Both the position numbers and the translations under genes were made by a program. From the NCBI RefSeq assembly GCF_900021175.1, contig NZ_FCOP01000011.1:496001-560000 (forward strand): DNA of 64,000 bases. The letters run 5' to 3'. The notes beneath the pieces are model-generated. The model did not search any database. It had not been told where the DNA came from and was given only the letters and a program-made list of their open reading frames with translations. Of this stretch, positions 45,580 to 53,906 are shown piece after piece (position 1 is the stretch's first letter; every line of letters begins with the position of its first letter). The DNA is from Pseudenterobacter timonensis. GTDB taxonomy: Bacteria > Pseudomonadota > Gammaproteobacteria > Enterobacterales > Enterobacteriaceae.

Positions 45580-46017
45580 TTATTTGCCGTCAAAGCGAAA
45601 CACATCTTCGCATGCCTGTTTCAGCGCCCCCTCGCCGCTGATATTGCATGCGCGCGTCCAGCCGGTGACCCCTTCGTTGTCGCTCCAGGTCGGCGTCATG
45701 ATCACCTCGAGACCGGTAAGACTCTCCTGGCCGGTAAGTCCGACCACCCCTTTCGCGATGCTCATGGCGGAGACATAGCGGGATGTAGTCGCAGAAGGGA
45801 TACCGTTGCTGCCGCCGTCGCATGGCGTCAGACCACCGCGATCCAGCGCGCACAGTTCGATAGCGGTACGGTAGGGGATGAAAGTTTGCAGCATATCGGT
45901 GAGCGCCGCTTTGCGCAGATAGTTCTGGTAAGCGGGTACTCCGATAGCGCTAAGGATGGCGATGATGCCAATCACCACCATCAGTTCGATCAGCGTAAAT
46001 CCATGTTCTCGGTTCAT
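45580..46017 (-). CDS. ppdD: Prepilin PpdD, major type IV pilin
   Basis: Precursor of the type IV pilus subunit. The 145 residues begin with a class III signal, MNREHGFTLIELMVVIGII; prepilin peptidase is expected to cut after Gly6 and methylate Phe7. Glu11 (Glu5 of the mature pilin) is conserved and the hydrophobic assembly helix follows. Two cysteines in the C-terminal part (near WTRACN and ACEDVF) can form the pilin disulfide loop. Similar to E. coli PpdD and Klebsiella PpdD, where it assembles pili. First gene of ppdD-hofB-hofC. Confidence 0.95.
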   Translation of the reverse strand: MNREHGFTLIELMVVIGIIAILSAIGVPAYQNYLRKAALTDMLQTFIPYRTAIELCALDRGGLTPCDGGSNGIPSATTSRYVSAMSIAKGVVGLTGQESLTGLEVIMTPTWSDNEGVTGWTRACNISGEGALKQACEDVFRFDGK

Positions 46018-46129
46018 AGCAGCTCCTTATATGTGTGGCGCTACTGTGGCAGGCGGCAATAAAGGCGGCGAGCGACAAAAACAGGATCGTGGAAGAGGAT
46101 TCAGGGAATTGTGGCGGGGTTACAGTCAC

Positions 46130-46169
46130 GCACGTTCCGTTTGCGAGGATGATCGCAAACGGAACGTGC
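46130..46169. other. Strong 17-bp hairpin between nadC and ppdD
   Basis: GCACGTTCCGTTTGC (46130-46144) is perfectly complementary to GCAAACGGAACGTGC (46155-46169), and two more inner pairs (GA/TC) leave a 6-base loop. It lies 11 bases after the nadC stop and about 113 bases before ppdD. There is no T-run, so it may be a processing or stability element or a factor-assisted end. Confidence 0.7.
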
Positions 46170-46180
46170 TGGCCGCGTTT

Positions 46181-47134
<954 letters not shown>

Positions 47135-47161
47135 TCAGCACCATATATAAGGAGAACCGGC

Positions 47162-47725
47162 ATGCAGTTAGAGAACGGATGGCTGGTCAATGCGCGACGT
47201 GTGCCTTCGCCGCACCATGATTGCCGCCCGGAGGACGAAACGCCCTCGCTGCTGGTGGTTCATAATATCAGCCTGCCGCCCGGAGAATTTGGCGGTCCGT
47301 GGATCGATGCATTATTCACCGGGAAAATCGATCCTACCGCGCATCCCTTTTTTGCCGACATCGCGCATTTACGCGTTTCCGCCCATTGTCTGATTCGCCG
47401 CGACGGGGAGATCGTTCAGTATGTTCCTTTTGACAGGCGCGCCTGGCATGCGGGCGTTTCATCCTACCGGGGACGCGAGCGGTGCAACGATTTCTCTGTC
47501 GGCATTGAACTGGAAGGGACAGATACGCTTCCTTATACCGATGCGCAGTATCAGGCGCTGGTGGCGGTAACGCGTACGCTGATTGAACGTTATCCGTCGA
47601 TTGCCGACAATATCACCGGCCATAGCGACATCGCGCCGGCGAGAAAAACCGATCCGGGTCCCGCCTTTGGCTGGGCCCGGTTTTGCGCCATGCTTACCGC
47701 GTCGTCAGATAAGGAGAGAACATGA
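47162..47725 (+). CDS. ampD: 1,6-anhydro-MurNAc-L-Ala amidase AmpD
   Basis: Cytoplasmic zinc amidase that releases peptide from anhydro-muropeptides in wall recycling. Where an inducible chromosomal ampC exists, its loss derepresses AmpC beta-lactamase. The ATG at 47162 gives 187 residues. Zinc ligands His34 (VVHNIS), His154 and Asp164 ([16 protein letters not shown]) and catalytic Glu116 (IELEGT) and Lys162 are all present, so the enzyme should be active. The residue count equals the Citrobacter AmpD numbering used in the literature. Overlaps ampE by four bases. Confidence 0.97.
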   Translation: MQLENGWLVNARRVPSPHHDCRPEDETPSLLVVHNISLPPGEFGGPWIDALFTGKIDPTAHPFFADIAHLRVSAHCLIRRDGEIVQYVPFDRRAWHAGVSSYRGRERCNDFSVGIELEGTDTLPYTDAQYQALVAVTRTLIERYPSIADNITGHSDIAPARKTDPGPAFGWARFCAMLTASSDKERT

Positions 47726-48576
47726 CGTTGTTTACCATGCTGCTGGTATTAATTTCCGAGCGGCTGTTTAAACTGGGCGAACACTGGCACCTGGACCACC
47801 GGGCGGAGTTTTTTTTCCGCCGTATTAAGCGCTTCTCGCTGCTGCGCACGCTGTTGATGACGGCGGGCGTCATGCTGGTGGTATTCCTGCTGCTGCGTGG
47901 TGTCTACGGCCTCTTCTTCAACGTGCCACTGCTGATTATCTGGATCCTGCTCGGCGTACTCTGCATCGGGGCGGGTAAAGTTCGGCTGCACTATCACGCC
48001 TATCTGAGGGCGGCCTCTCACAATGATTCCCACGCGCACGGCGCGATGGCGGCGGAGCTGACGATGATCCACGGCGTGCCGCCAGACTGCGACGAGCGTG
48101 AGTTTCTGCGCGAGTTGCAGAATGCGCTGCTGTGGATTAACTTCCGCTACTATCTGGCTCCGCTGTTCTGGTTTGTGGTGGGTGGCCCGTGGGGGCCGGT
48201 GCTGATGATGGGGTATGCCTTCCTCCGCGCCTGGCAGAGCTGGCTGGCGCGCTACCTGACGCCGCATGAGCGCTTGCAGTCCGGCATCGACGCCATTCTG
48301 CATATCGTGGACTGGCTACCGGTGCGGCTGGTGGGCGTGGTGTATGCGCTGATCGGTCACGGTGAAAAGGCGCTTCCGGCGTGGTTTGCTTCGCTTGTCG
48401 ATCGTCATACCTCCCAGTATCAGGTACTGACGCGCCTCGCGCAGTTTTCGCTGGCGCGGGAGCCGCATACCGATAAGGTTGCCACGCCGAAAGCGGCGGT
48501 GTCCATGGCCAAGAAAGCGTCGTTTGTGGTGGTGGTTATCGTGGCGCTGCTGACGATTTACGGTACGCTGGTTTAA
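47722..48576 (+). CDS. ampE: Inner-membrane protein AmpE
   Basis: Membrane protein co-transcribed with ampD, proposed to sense or transmit cell-wall status; its biochemical role is still unsettled. The 284 residues predict about four membrane helices (about 42-62, 65-85, 140-165, 260-280) and begin [20 protein letters not shown]. Conserved internal segments include [15 protein letters not shown] and [21 protein letters not shown] plus-strand terminator for the ampDE message appears inside the 3' end of the convergent hydrolase gene. Confidence 0.96.
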   Translation: MTLFTMLLVLISERLFKLGEHWHLDHRAEFFFRRIKRFSLLRTLLMTAGVMLVVFLLLRGVYGLFFNVPLLIIWILLGVLCIGAGKVRLHYHAYLRAASHNDSHAHGAMAAELTMIHGVPPDCDEREFLRELQNALLWINFRYYLAPLFWFVVGGPWGPVLMMGYAFLRAWQSWLARYLTPHERLQSGIDAILHIVDWLPVRLVGVVYALIGHGEKALPAWFASLVDRHTSQYQVLTRLAQFSLAREPHTDKVATPKAAVSMAKKASFVVVVIVALLTIYGTLV

Positions 48577-48594
48577 CCCGGCGTACCGCAGATT

Positions 48595-49545
48595 TTAAAG
48601 CGTATCCGCAGGCGGGATGCCGAAATCAGGCATCCCGTTTTCATTCCAGCGAACGGTTTTCAGGCGGGTATGGCGGTTTGGATCGTAGAGCGGATCGCCC
48701 TCAATTTCGGTGTAGTTGCGGGCGTGATAGACCAGCACGTCATCCCCCTCCGGGGTTTGCGTAAAGCTGTTATGCCCCGGCCCGTACTGCCGATTTTCAT
48801 AGCTGGTGGTAAAGACCGGCTGCGGTGATTTATGCCAGTTCGCCGGATTGCGCGGATCGGCGTTCATATCGATCCACAGCAGGCCCATGCAGTAGTTTTC
48901 ATCCGTGGCGCTGGCGGAGTAGCTTATAAAAAGCTTATCGCCGTGGGTTAATACCGCCGGTCCTTCGTTAACCCAGAATCCGCGGCACTCCCACTCATAT
49001 TCCGGTTTGCTGAGCATCACCGGCTCGCCCTTGAGCGTCCAGGGATTTTCCATTTCGCACAGATAAAGGTTGGAGTTGCCGGTAATGTCGGGCGCCTTTT
49101 GCGCCCACAGATACCAGCGCTTGCCCTGGTGGACAAAGGTGGTGGCATCCAGCGCGAAGGTATCAAAGGGCGTTTTAATCTGCCCTTTTTCCACCCACGT
49201 TCCGGTCAGCGGATCGCGGTCGCCGCATTCCAGCGCGAACATTCTGTGCTGGAACATATTTAACTCATCCAGCGCCTGGGTGTGCGTGGCGGCGAAGTAG
49301 ATGTACCACTTGCCGTCGATAGCGTGCAGCTCTGGCGCCCAGATCAATTTGCTCATCGGGCCGGTATCCGGTTTACGCCAGACCACAATCTCCTCAGCGT
49401 TGCGCAGGCCTTCAAGCGAGTCGGCGCGGCGGATCGCCAGCCTGTCATACTCCGGCACGGAGGCGATAAAGTAGTATTGCCCCTCGTGGCGCAGGATATA
49501 GGGGTCGGCACGTTGTTCGATAAACGGGTTGGGCCAGTTTTGCAT
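48595..49545 (-). CDS. Glycoside hydrolase family 43 protein (probable alpha-L-arabinofuranosidase or beta-xylosidase)
   Basis: Five-bladed beta-propeller hydrolase of family GH43. The 316 residues carry the expected catalytic triad: general base Asp14 (RADPYILR), pKa-tuning Asp133 (ALDATTF) and general acid Glu194 (VNEGPAV). There is no signal peptide, so it acts in the cytoplasm on imported short arabino- or xylo-oligosaccharides or glycosides. The compact single-domain form and the ADPYILRHEGQYYFIAS start resemble exo-acting arabinofuranosidase-type GH43 proteins more than the roughly 550-residue XynB beta-xylosidases. Its neighbour, 10 bases upstream, is a matching sugar transporter. The substrate is inference. 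The pair is absent at this place in E. coli K-12. Confidence 0.85.
   Translation of the reverse strand: MQNWPNPFIEQRADPYILRHEGQYYFIASVPEYDRLAIRRADSLEGLRNAEEIVVWRKPDTGPMSKLIWAPELHAIDGKWYIYFAATHTQALDELNMFQHRMFALECGDRDPLTGTWVEKGQIKTPFDTFALDATTFVHQGKRWYLWAQKAPDITGNSNLYLCEMENPWTLKGEPVMLSKPEYEWECRGFWVNEGPAVLTHGDKLFISYSASATDENYCMGLLWIDMNADPRNPANWHKSPQPVFTTSYENRQYGPGHNSFTQTPEGDDVLVYHARNYTEIEGDPLYDPNRHTRLKTVRWNENGMPDFGIPPADTL
48613..48642 (+). terminator. Terminator of ampDE inside the GH43 gene
   Basis: On the plus strand CGGGATGCC (48613-48621), GAAATCA loop and GGCATCCCG (48629-48637) are followed by TTTT. It lies within the last codons of the convergent GH43 gene, 37 bases after the ampE stop. 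Confidence 0.7.
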
Positions 49546-49555
49546 TTGGCTTTCC

Positions 49556-50959
49556 TTATTTCGTCTCGACGACTTTCAGTTCCTGATAGTCGCTTAGCTC
49601 ACGGTAGTTGGAGCGACGTTTTTCAAGGTCGCTCTGGATCTGTTTCATCGTTTCGCGGTCTACCTTCAGCAGACGCACCACGCCCGCCGTAATCAGGTAG
49701 CCGACGCCCGGGATGATGGTAAAGAGCATCACGATGCCGTTGATGGCCTCTGCGCTTTGTGCTTTTGCGCCTGCGTCATAACCATACCAGGAGAGGAGGA
49801 AGCCGACCATCGCACCGGCAATCGCCAGCCCCAGCTTCAGGAAGAAGATGTTGCCGGAGAAGCTGATCCCGGTGATACGTTTACCGGTTTTCCACTCGCC
49901 ATAGTCATCCACATCCGCCATCAGGGACCAGTGCAGCGGGGAAGGGATCTGGTGGAGGATATTGAGCAGGAAGTAGAGCACGACGATGGTGACGGTCGCT
50001 TTTGGATCAAAGAAATAGAAGGCGCAGGAGAAGACCGCCAGCACGATGTTGGTCCAGAAAAAGACCTTCAGCTTGCACCAGCGGTCGGTCAGTACTTTCG
50101 CCAGCATGCTGCCGAGCATCATACCCACCACGCCAAGGCTGATAAATAGCGTGGCGAAATGGGTGCTTTGCCCCATAACCCAGGTGACGTAGTACATGGT
50201 TGCCGCCATACGGATAAAGCCGGGGCAGACGTTACAGAGCGTCAGCAGCAGAATGCGCACCCACTGGTCGTTCTTCCAGACATCTTTCAGGTCATTTTTC
50301 AGATCGTCATGAGTCTGTACCGCCGGGCGCACGCGCTCGCGCACGGTGGCGAAGCAGAACAAGAACATGCAGGTGCCAATCAGCGCCAGCACGGTCATCG
50401 CCATCTGATAGCCTTTAGCCTTGTCATCCCCGCCGAACCAGTCGGCCATGGGCAGAAGCGTTAAGGAGAGCAGCAGGGTGGCGATGCCGACCAGCACAAA
50501 ACGGTAGGACTGGCAGGCGACGCGCTCTTTCGGATCGTTGGTGATGACGCCGCCCAGCGAGCAGTAGGGAATGTTAATGGCGGTGTAGGTGAGTGACAGC
50601 AGGAAGTAGGTGACAAAGGCATAGATAACTTTGCTGTTATAAGTCCACTCCGGGGTGGTAAACATCAGAATGCTGAAGATAGCGTAAGGGAACGCGATCC
50701 AGAGCAGCCATGGACGAAATCGGCCATATTTGCTGCGAGTCCGGTCGGCAATCGCCCCCATGATTGGGTCGGTTACCGCGTCGATAACACGTACCGACAG
50801 TAACAGCACGCCCACCAGCGCGGGTGCCAGACCGAAAATATCGGTATAAAAATAGTTAACAAACAACATAATGGCACCGAAGATGATATTGCATCCTGCG
50901 TCGCCCATGCCATAGCCGATCTTTTCTCTCACTGACAGTTTCTGGTTATCCATCGACAT
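49556..50959 (-). CDS. GPH-family sugar (glycoside/oligosaccharide):cation symporter, XynT/YagG-like
   Basis: Glycoside-pentoside-hexuronide transporter of the MFS superfamily. The 467 residues predict 12 membrane helices. They start MSMDNQKLSVREKIGYGMGD, with the GPH hallmark YGMGDAGCN followed by VIDAVTDPIMGAIADRTRSKYGRFRPW, including the cation-site acidic residues and the cytoplasmic RxxxGRFRP loop. It resembles E. coli YagG/YicJ and Klebsiella XynT (xyloside uptake). Upstream partner and probable first gene of the operon with the GH43 hydrolase. No dedicated regulator gene is adjacent. Substrate specificity cannot be fixed from sequence. Confidence 0.87.
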   Translation of the reverse strand: MSMDNQKLSVREKIGYGMGDAGCNIIFGAIMLFVNYFYTDIFGLAPALVGVLLLSVRVIDAVTDPIMGAIADRTRSKYGRFRPWLLWIAFPYAIFSILMFTTPEWTYNSKVIYAFVTYFLLSLTYTAINIPYCSLGGVITNDPKERVACQSYRFVLVGIATLLLSLTLLPMADWFGGDDKAKGYQMAMTVLALIGTCMFLFCFATVRERVRPAVQTHDDLKNDLKDVWKNDQWVRILLLTLCNVCPGFIRMAATMYYVTWVMGQSTHFATLFISLGVVGMMLGSMLAKVLTDRWCKLKVFFWTNIVLAVFSCAFYFFDPKATVTIVVLYFLLNILHQIPSPLHWSLMADVDDYGEWKTGKRITGISFSGNIFFLKLGLAIAGAMVGFLLSWYGYDAGAKAQSAEAINGIVMLFTIIPGVGYLITAGVVRLLKVDRETMKQIQSDLEKRRSNYRELSDYQELKVVETK

Positions 50960-51077
50960 TTCTCCGGTTTACGGTATGGAGAGAATTATTCGCTGGCAAA
51001 CGGTTTAATGCGTAGCAGTATAAAGGCGCTGATATGGATGAAATGGCTATCAAAAGGAATTTGTGAGGGAGGTAACA

Positions 51078-51108
51078 CGCTCTGCGCCTCTTCTTCAGGC
51101 GCAGAGCG
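51078..51108. other. Hairpin between aroP and the sugar operon
   Basis: CGCTCTGCGCCT (51078-51089), a 7-base loop and AGGCGCAGAGCG (51097-51108): a perfect 12-bp stem just after the aroP stop. No T-run follows on the aroP strand, so it may limit read-through or protect the aroP 3' end rather than terminate alone. Confidence 0.65.
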
Positions 51109-51114
51109 CGGGGA

Positions 51115-52485
51115 TTAATGCGCTTTCACCGCTTTTGCGTTTTTCTGTTTACACATAAAGCCGATGCCAAGGATCACCAGCCAGACCGGGATCAGGTAGA
51201 CGGAGATCGCCATGCCCGGCGTCATCAGCATAATCACCAGCACCGCGGCCATAAACAGCAGGCAGAGCCAGTTGCCAAGCGGATAGAGCAGGGCGGGGAA
51301 GCGGGTGGTGGCTCCCTGCTGCTGCTTAGCGCGGCGGAATTTGATGTGCGCCAGGCTAATCATCGCCCAGTTAATCACCAGCGCGGAGACCACCAGCGCC
51401 ATCAGCAGGCCAAAGGCGGATTCCGGCGCCAGGTAGTTAATCAGCACGCACAGGGCGGTCACAACCGCCGAGACGATAATGGTATTTACCGGCACGCCGC
51501 GCTTATCGACATTCATCAACGCTTTCGGCGCGTTGCCCTGCTGCGCCAGGCCAAACAGCATACGGCTGTTGCAGTAAACGCAGCTGTTATAGACCGAGAG
51601 CGCCGCGGTGAGTACCACCACGTTCAGGGCGTTGGCGACAAAGGTGTCGCCCAGCTCGTGGAAAATCAGCACGAACGGACTGGTGTCGGCGGTGACGCGC
51701 GTCCATGGCAGCAGGGAGAGCAGCACCGCCAGCGAGCCCACATAGAAGATGAGGATGCGGTAGATAACCTGGTTAGTCGCTTTCGGGATGCTCTGCTCCG
51801 GGTTGTCCGCTTCGGCGGCGGTGATCCCCACCAGTTCCAGCCCGCCGAAGGAGAACATGATAATGGCCATCATCATCACCAGCCCGGTAAAGCCGTTCGG
51901 CAGAAAGCCGCCCTGCTCCCAGAGGTTACGCACGGTCGCCTGCGGGCCGCCGTGACCGCTGAACAGCAGCCAGCCGCCGAAGAGGATCATCGCTACAACC
52001 GCGATCACTTTGATAATGGCAAACCAGAACTCCATCTCGCCAAACACTTTTACGTTGGTCAGGTTAATGGCGTTGATAATGACAAAGAAGGCGGCGGCAG
52101 AGGCCCAGGTCGGGATTTCCGGCCACCAGAACTGGATATATTTGCCGACGGCGGTCAGCTCTGCCATCGCCACCAGCACATACAGCACCCAGTAGTTCCA
52201 GCCGGAAGCGAAGCCGGCAAAACTGCCCCAGTATTTATAGGCGAAGTGGCTGAATGAACCGGCGACCGGCTCCTCAACCACCATTTCGCCCAGCTGGCGC
52301 ATGATCAAAAAGGCGATGAAACCGGCGATAGCGTAGCCGAGGATAATGCCCGGTCCCGTTGACTGAATAACGGATGCGCTGCCCAGAAAGAGTCCTGTAC
52401 CAATAGCGCCACCCAGAGCGATGAGCTGAATATGGCGGTTTTTAAGGCCGCGCTTGAGCTTATCGCCATGCTGTTGAGCTTCCAT
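51115..52485 (-). CDS. aroP: Aromatic amino acid transporter AroP
   Basis: Proton-coupled importer of phenylalanine, tyrosine and tryptophan in the inner membrane. The 456 residues (E. coli 457) form the APC-family fold of 12 helices, with the substrate-binding GAIGTGLFLGSASVIQSTGP in helix 1 and FSFGGLELVGITAAEADNP in helix 6. It begins MEAQQHGDKLKRGLKNRH. In E. coli it is repressed by TyrR from the aroP-pdhR region. Lies divergent from pdhR with 536 bases between. Confidence 0.97.
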   Translation of the reverse strand: MEAQQHGDKLKRGLKNRHIQLIALGGAIGTGLFLGSASVIQSTGPGIILGYAIAGFIAFLIMRQLGEMVVEEPVAGSFSHFAYKYWGSFAGFASGWNYWVLYVLVAMAELTAVGKYIQFWWPEIPTWASAAAFFVIINAINLTNVKVFGEMEFWFAIIKVIAVVAMILFGGWLLFSGHGGPQATVRNLWEQGGFLPNGFTGLVMMMAIIMFSFGGLELVGITAAEADNPEQSIPKATNQVIYRILIFYVGSLAVLLSLLPWTRVTADTSPFVLIFHELGDTFVANALNVVVLTAALSVYNSCVYCNSRMLFGLAQQGNAPKALMNVDKRGVPVNTIIVSAVVTALCVLINYLAPESAFGLLMALVVSALVINWAMISLAHIKFRRAKQQQGATTRFPALLYPLGNWLCLLFMAAVLVIMLMTPGMAISVYLIPVWLVILGIGFMCKQKNAKAVKAH

Positions 52486-52972
52486 CTGAAACCTCGTGTG
52501 TGGTTGTTATGTTCACGCTGCGCGTGTGTAATTATGAAAGTCCATTTCCTGTATTAATTTCTTTACGGGTAACTATCCCTAAAAATTGCCGCCTGGCTTC
52601 CGTAACGGCAAGAATAGTGATAAAGGGGCGCGAATGCACCTGCTTTATGAAGGGACGATGTCTGGTTGAATAAAAAGAAACCATTTGTAAATCGGCCCGG
52701 TTAACTCTTTTTCTCTACCTATAGAATAAAAATGCGCCTTAAGCGGGCGTTTTCTAATTTTTTCGCGCGTTGAATCGGTTCAGATCTCAATTTCATGCGT
52801 TTCATGAACGTTAAACCTGCCTCTTTCTGGGTAACTGTTTCATTTGCACAAAGTTACATTCCTGAAACCTAAGTTCTGTAGAGTTGTTAAAAAGTGTTCC
52901 CTTTACTGATTTCGGTCAAAACCAATATGGACAGAAGGTGAATACTTTGTTACTTTAGCGATACGAACTTGA
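52486..52972. promoter_or_regulatory. Divergent aroP-pdhR intergenic region
   Basis: About 490 gene-free, A+T-rich bases carrying the promoters of aroP (minus) and pdhR (plus). A TyrR-like half site TGTAAAT (52688-52694) is present, but I see no full TGTAAA-N6-TTTACA box. Nothing else is recognisable. Confidence 0.55.
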
Positions 52973-52989
52973 AATTGGTAAGACCAATT
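52973..52989. promoter_or_regulatory. PdhR operator
   Basis: The palindrome AATTGGT-AAG-ACCAATT lies 33 bases before pdhR and matches the PdhR box at the same place in E. coli. Pyruvate releases PdhR, inducing pdhR-aceEF-lpd. Confidence 0.93.
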
Positions 52990-53021
52990 GACTCCGGGCA
53001 AAAAGGCGTAAGACAGGGAAT

Positions 53022-53786
53022 ATGGCCTACAGCAAAATTCGCCAACCAAAACTCTCCGATGTGATTGAGCAGCAGCTGGAGTTTTTGATCCTTGAGGGGA
53101 CTTTGCGCCCCGGTGAAAAACTCCCGCCAGAGCGCGAGCTGGCAAAACAGTTCGACGTCTCTCGCCCCTCTCTGCGCGAGGCCATTCAGCGTCTCGAAGC
53201 GAAAGGTTTGCTGCTCCGTCGCCAGGGCGGCGGAACCTTTGTTCAGACCAGCCTGTGGCAGAGCTTTAGCGACCCGCTTGTGGAGCTGCTCTCCGACCAC
53301 CCAGAATCCCAGTTTGATCTGCTTGAGACCCGTCACGCGCTTGAAGGCATCGCGGCCTATTACGCGGCGCTGCGCAGCACCGATGAAGATCGCGAGCGTA
53401 TTCGCGAACTGCATCAGGCCATTGAACGGGCACAAGAGTCCGGCGATTTAGACGCCGAGTCCGATGCCGTCCTCCAGTATCAAATCGCCGTCACCGAGGC
53501 GGCGCACAACGTAGTTCTGCTCCATCTGCTACGCTGCATGGAGCCGATGCTGGCCCAGAATGTTCGTCAGAATTTTGAATTGTTGTATGCCCGACGGGAG
53601 ATGCTCCCGCTGGTCAGCAACCATCGCACCCGAGTTTTCGAGGCGATAATGGCCGGGGAGCCGGAGCAGGCGCGCGCTGCGTCGCACCGTCACCTGGCTT
53701 TCATTGAGGAAATTTTGCTGGACCGCAGCCGTGAACAGAGTCGTCGAGAACGTTCACTCCGCCGCATACAGCAACGAAAGGATTAA
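53022..53786 (+). CDS. pdhR: Pyruvate-sensing repressor PdhR
   Basis: GntR/FadR-subfamily regulator of the pyruvate dehydrogenase operon and respiratory genes. The 254 residues match E. coli. The winged-helix domain (about 9-70) contains [20 protein letters not shown]; the all-helical FCD domain (about 80-230), which senses pyruvate, contains [20 protein letters not shown] with its conserved arginine and metal-binding histidines. It is autoregulated by the operator just upstream. The message continues into aceE through a leader with a long hairpin. Confidence 0.97.
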   Translation: MAYSKIRQPKLSDVIEQQLEFLILEGTLRPGEKLPPERELAKQFDVSRPSLREAIQRLEAKGLLLRRQGGGTFVQTSLWQSFSDPLVELLSDHPESQFDLLETRHALEGIAAYYAALRSTDEDRERIRELHQAIERAQESGDLDAESDAVLQYQIAVTEAAHNVVLLHLLRCMEPMLAQNVRQNFELLYARREMLPLVSNHRTRVFEAIMAGEPEQARAASHRHLAFIEEILLDRSREQSRRERSLRRIQQRKD

Positions 53787-53819
53787 GCGCCGGTTTTTAG
53801 AGCGCGGCAACTAAACGCA

Positions 53820-53867
53820 GAACCTGTCTTATTGTGTTTTCTGGCGAAAATACAATGGGACAGGTTC
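53820..53867 (+). promoter_or_regulatory. 22-bp hairpin in the aceE leader
   Basis: Bases 53820-53841 pair without a single mismatch to 53846-53867 (three G-U wobbles in RNA), leaving a TGGC tetraloop. The outer arms are GAACCTGTC and GACAGGTTC. It sits 34 bases after the pdhR stop and 39 bases before the aceE start, and no T-run follows. Confidence 0.85.
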
Positions 53868-53906
53868 CAGACAAATCAACGTATTAGATAGATAAGGAAT
53901 ACCCCC

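Noticed and set aside
51078..51108. Standard rho-independent terminator for aroP
   Set aside because: The stem is strong but no T-run follows on the aroP strand, so it is listed only as a hairpin.
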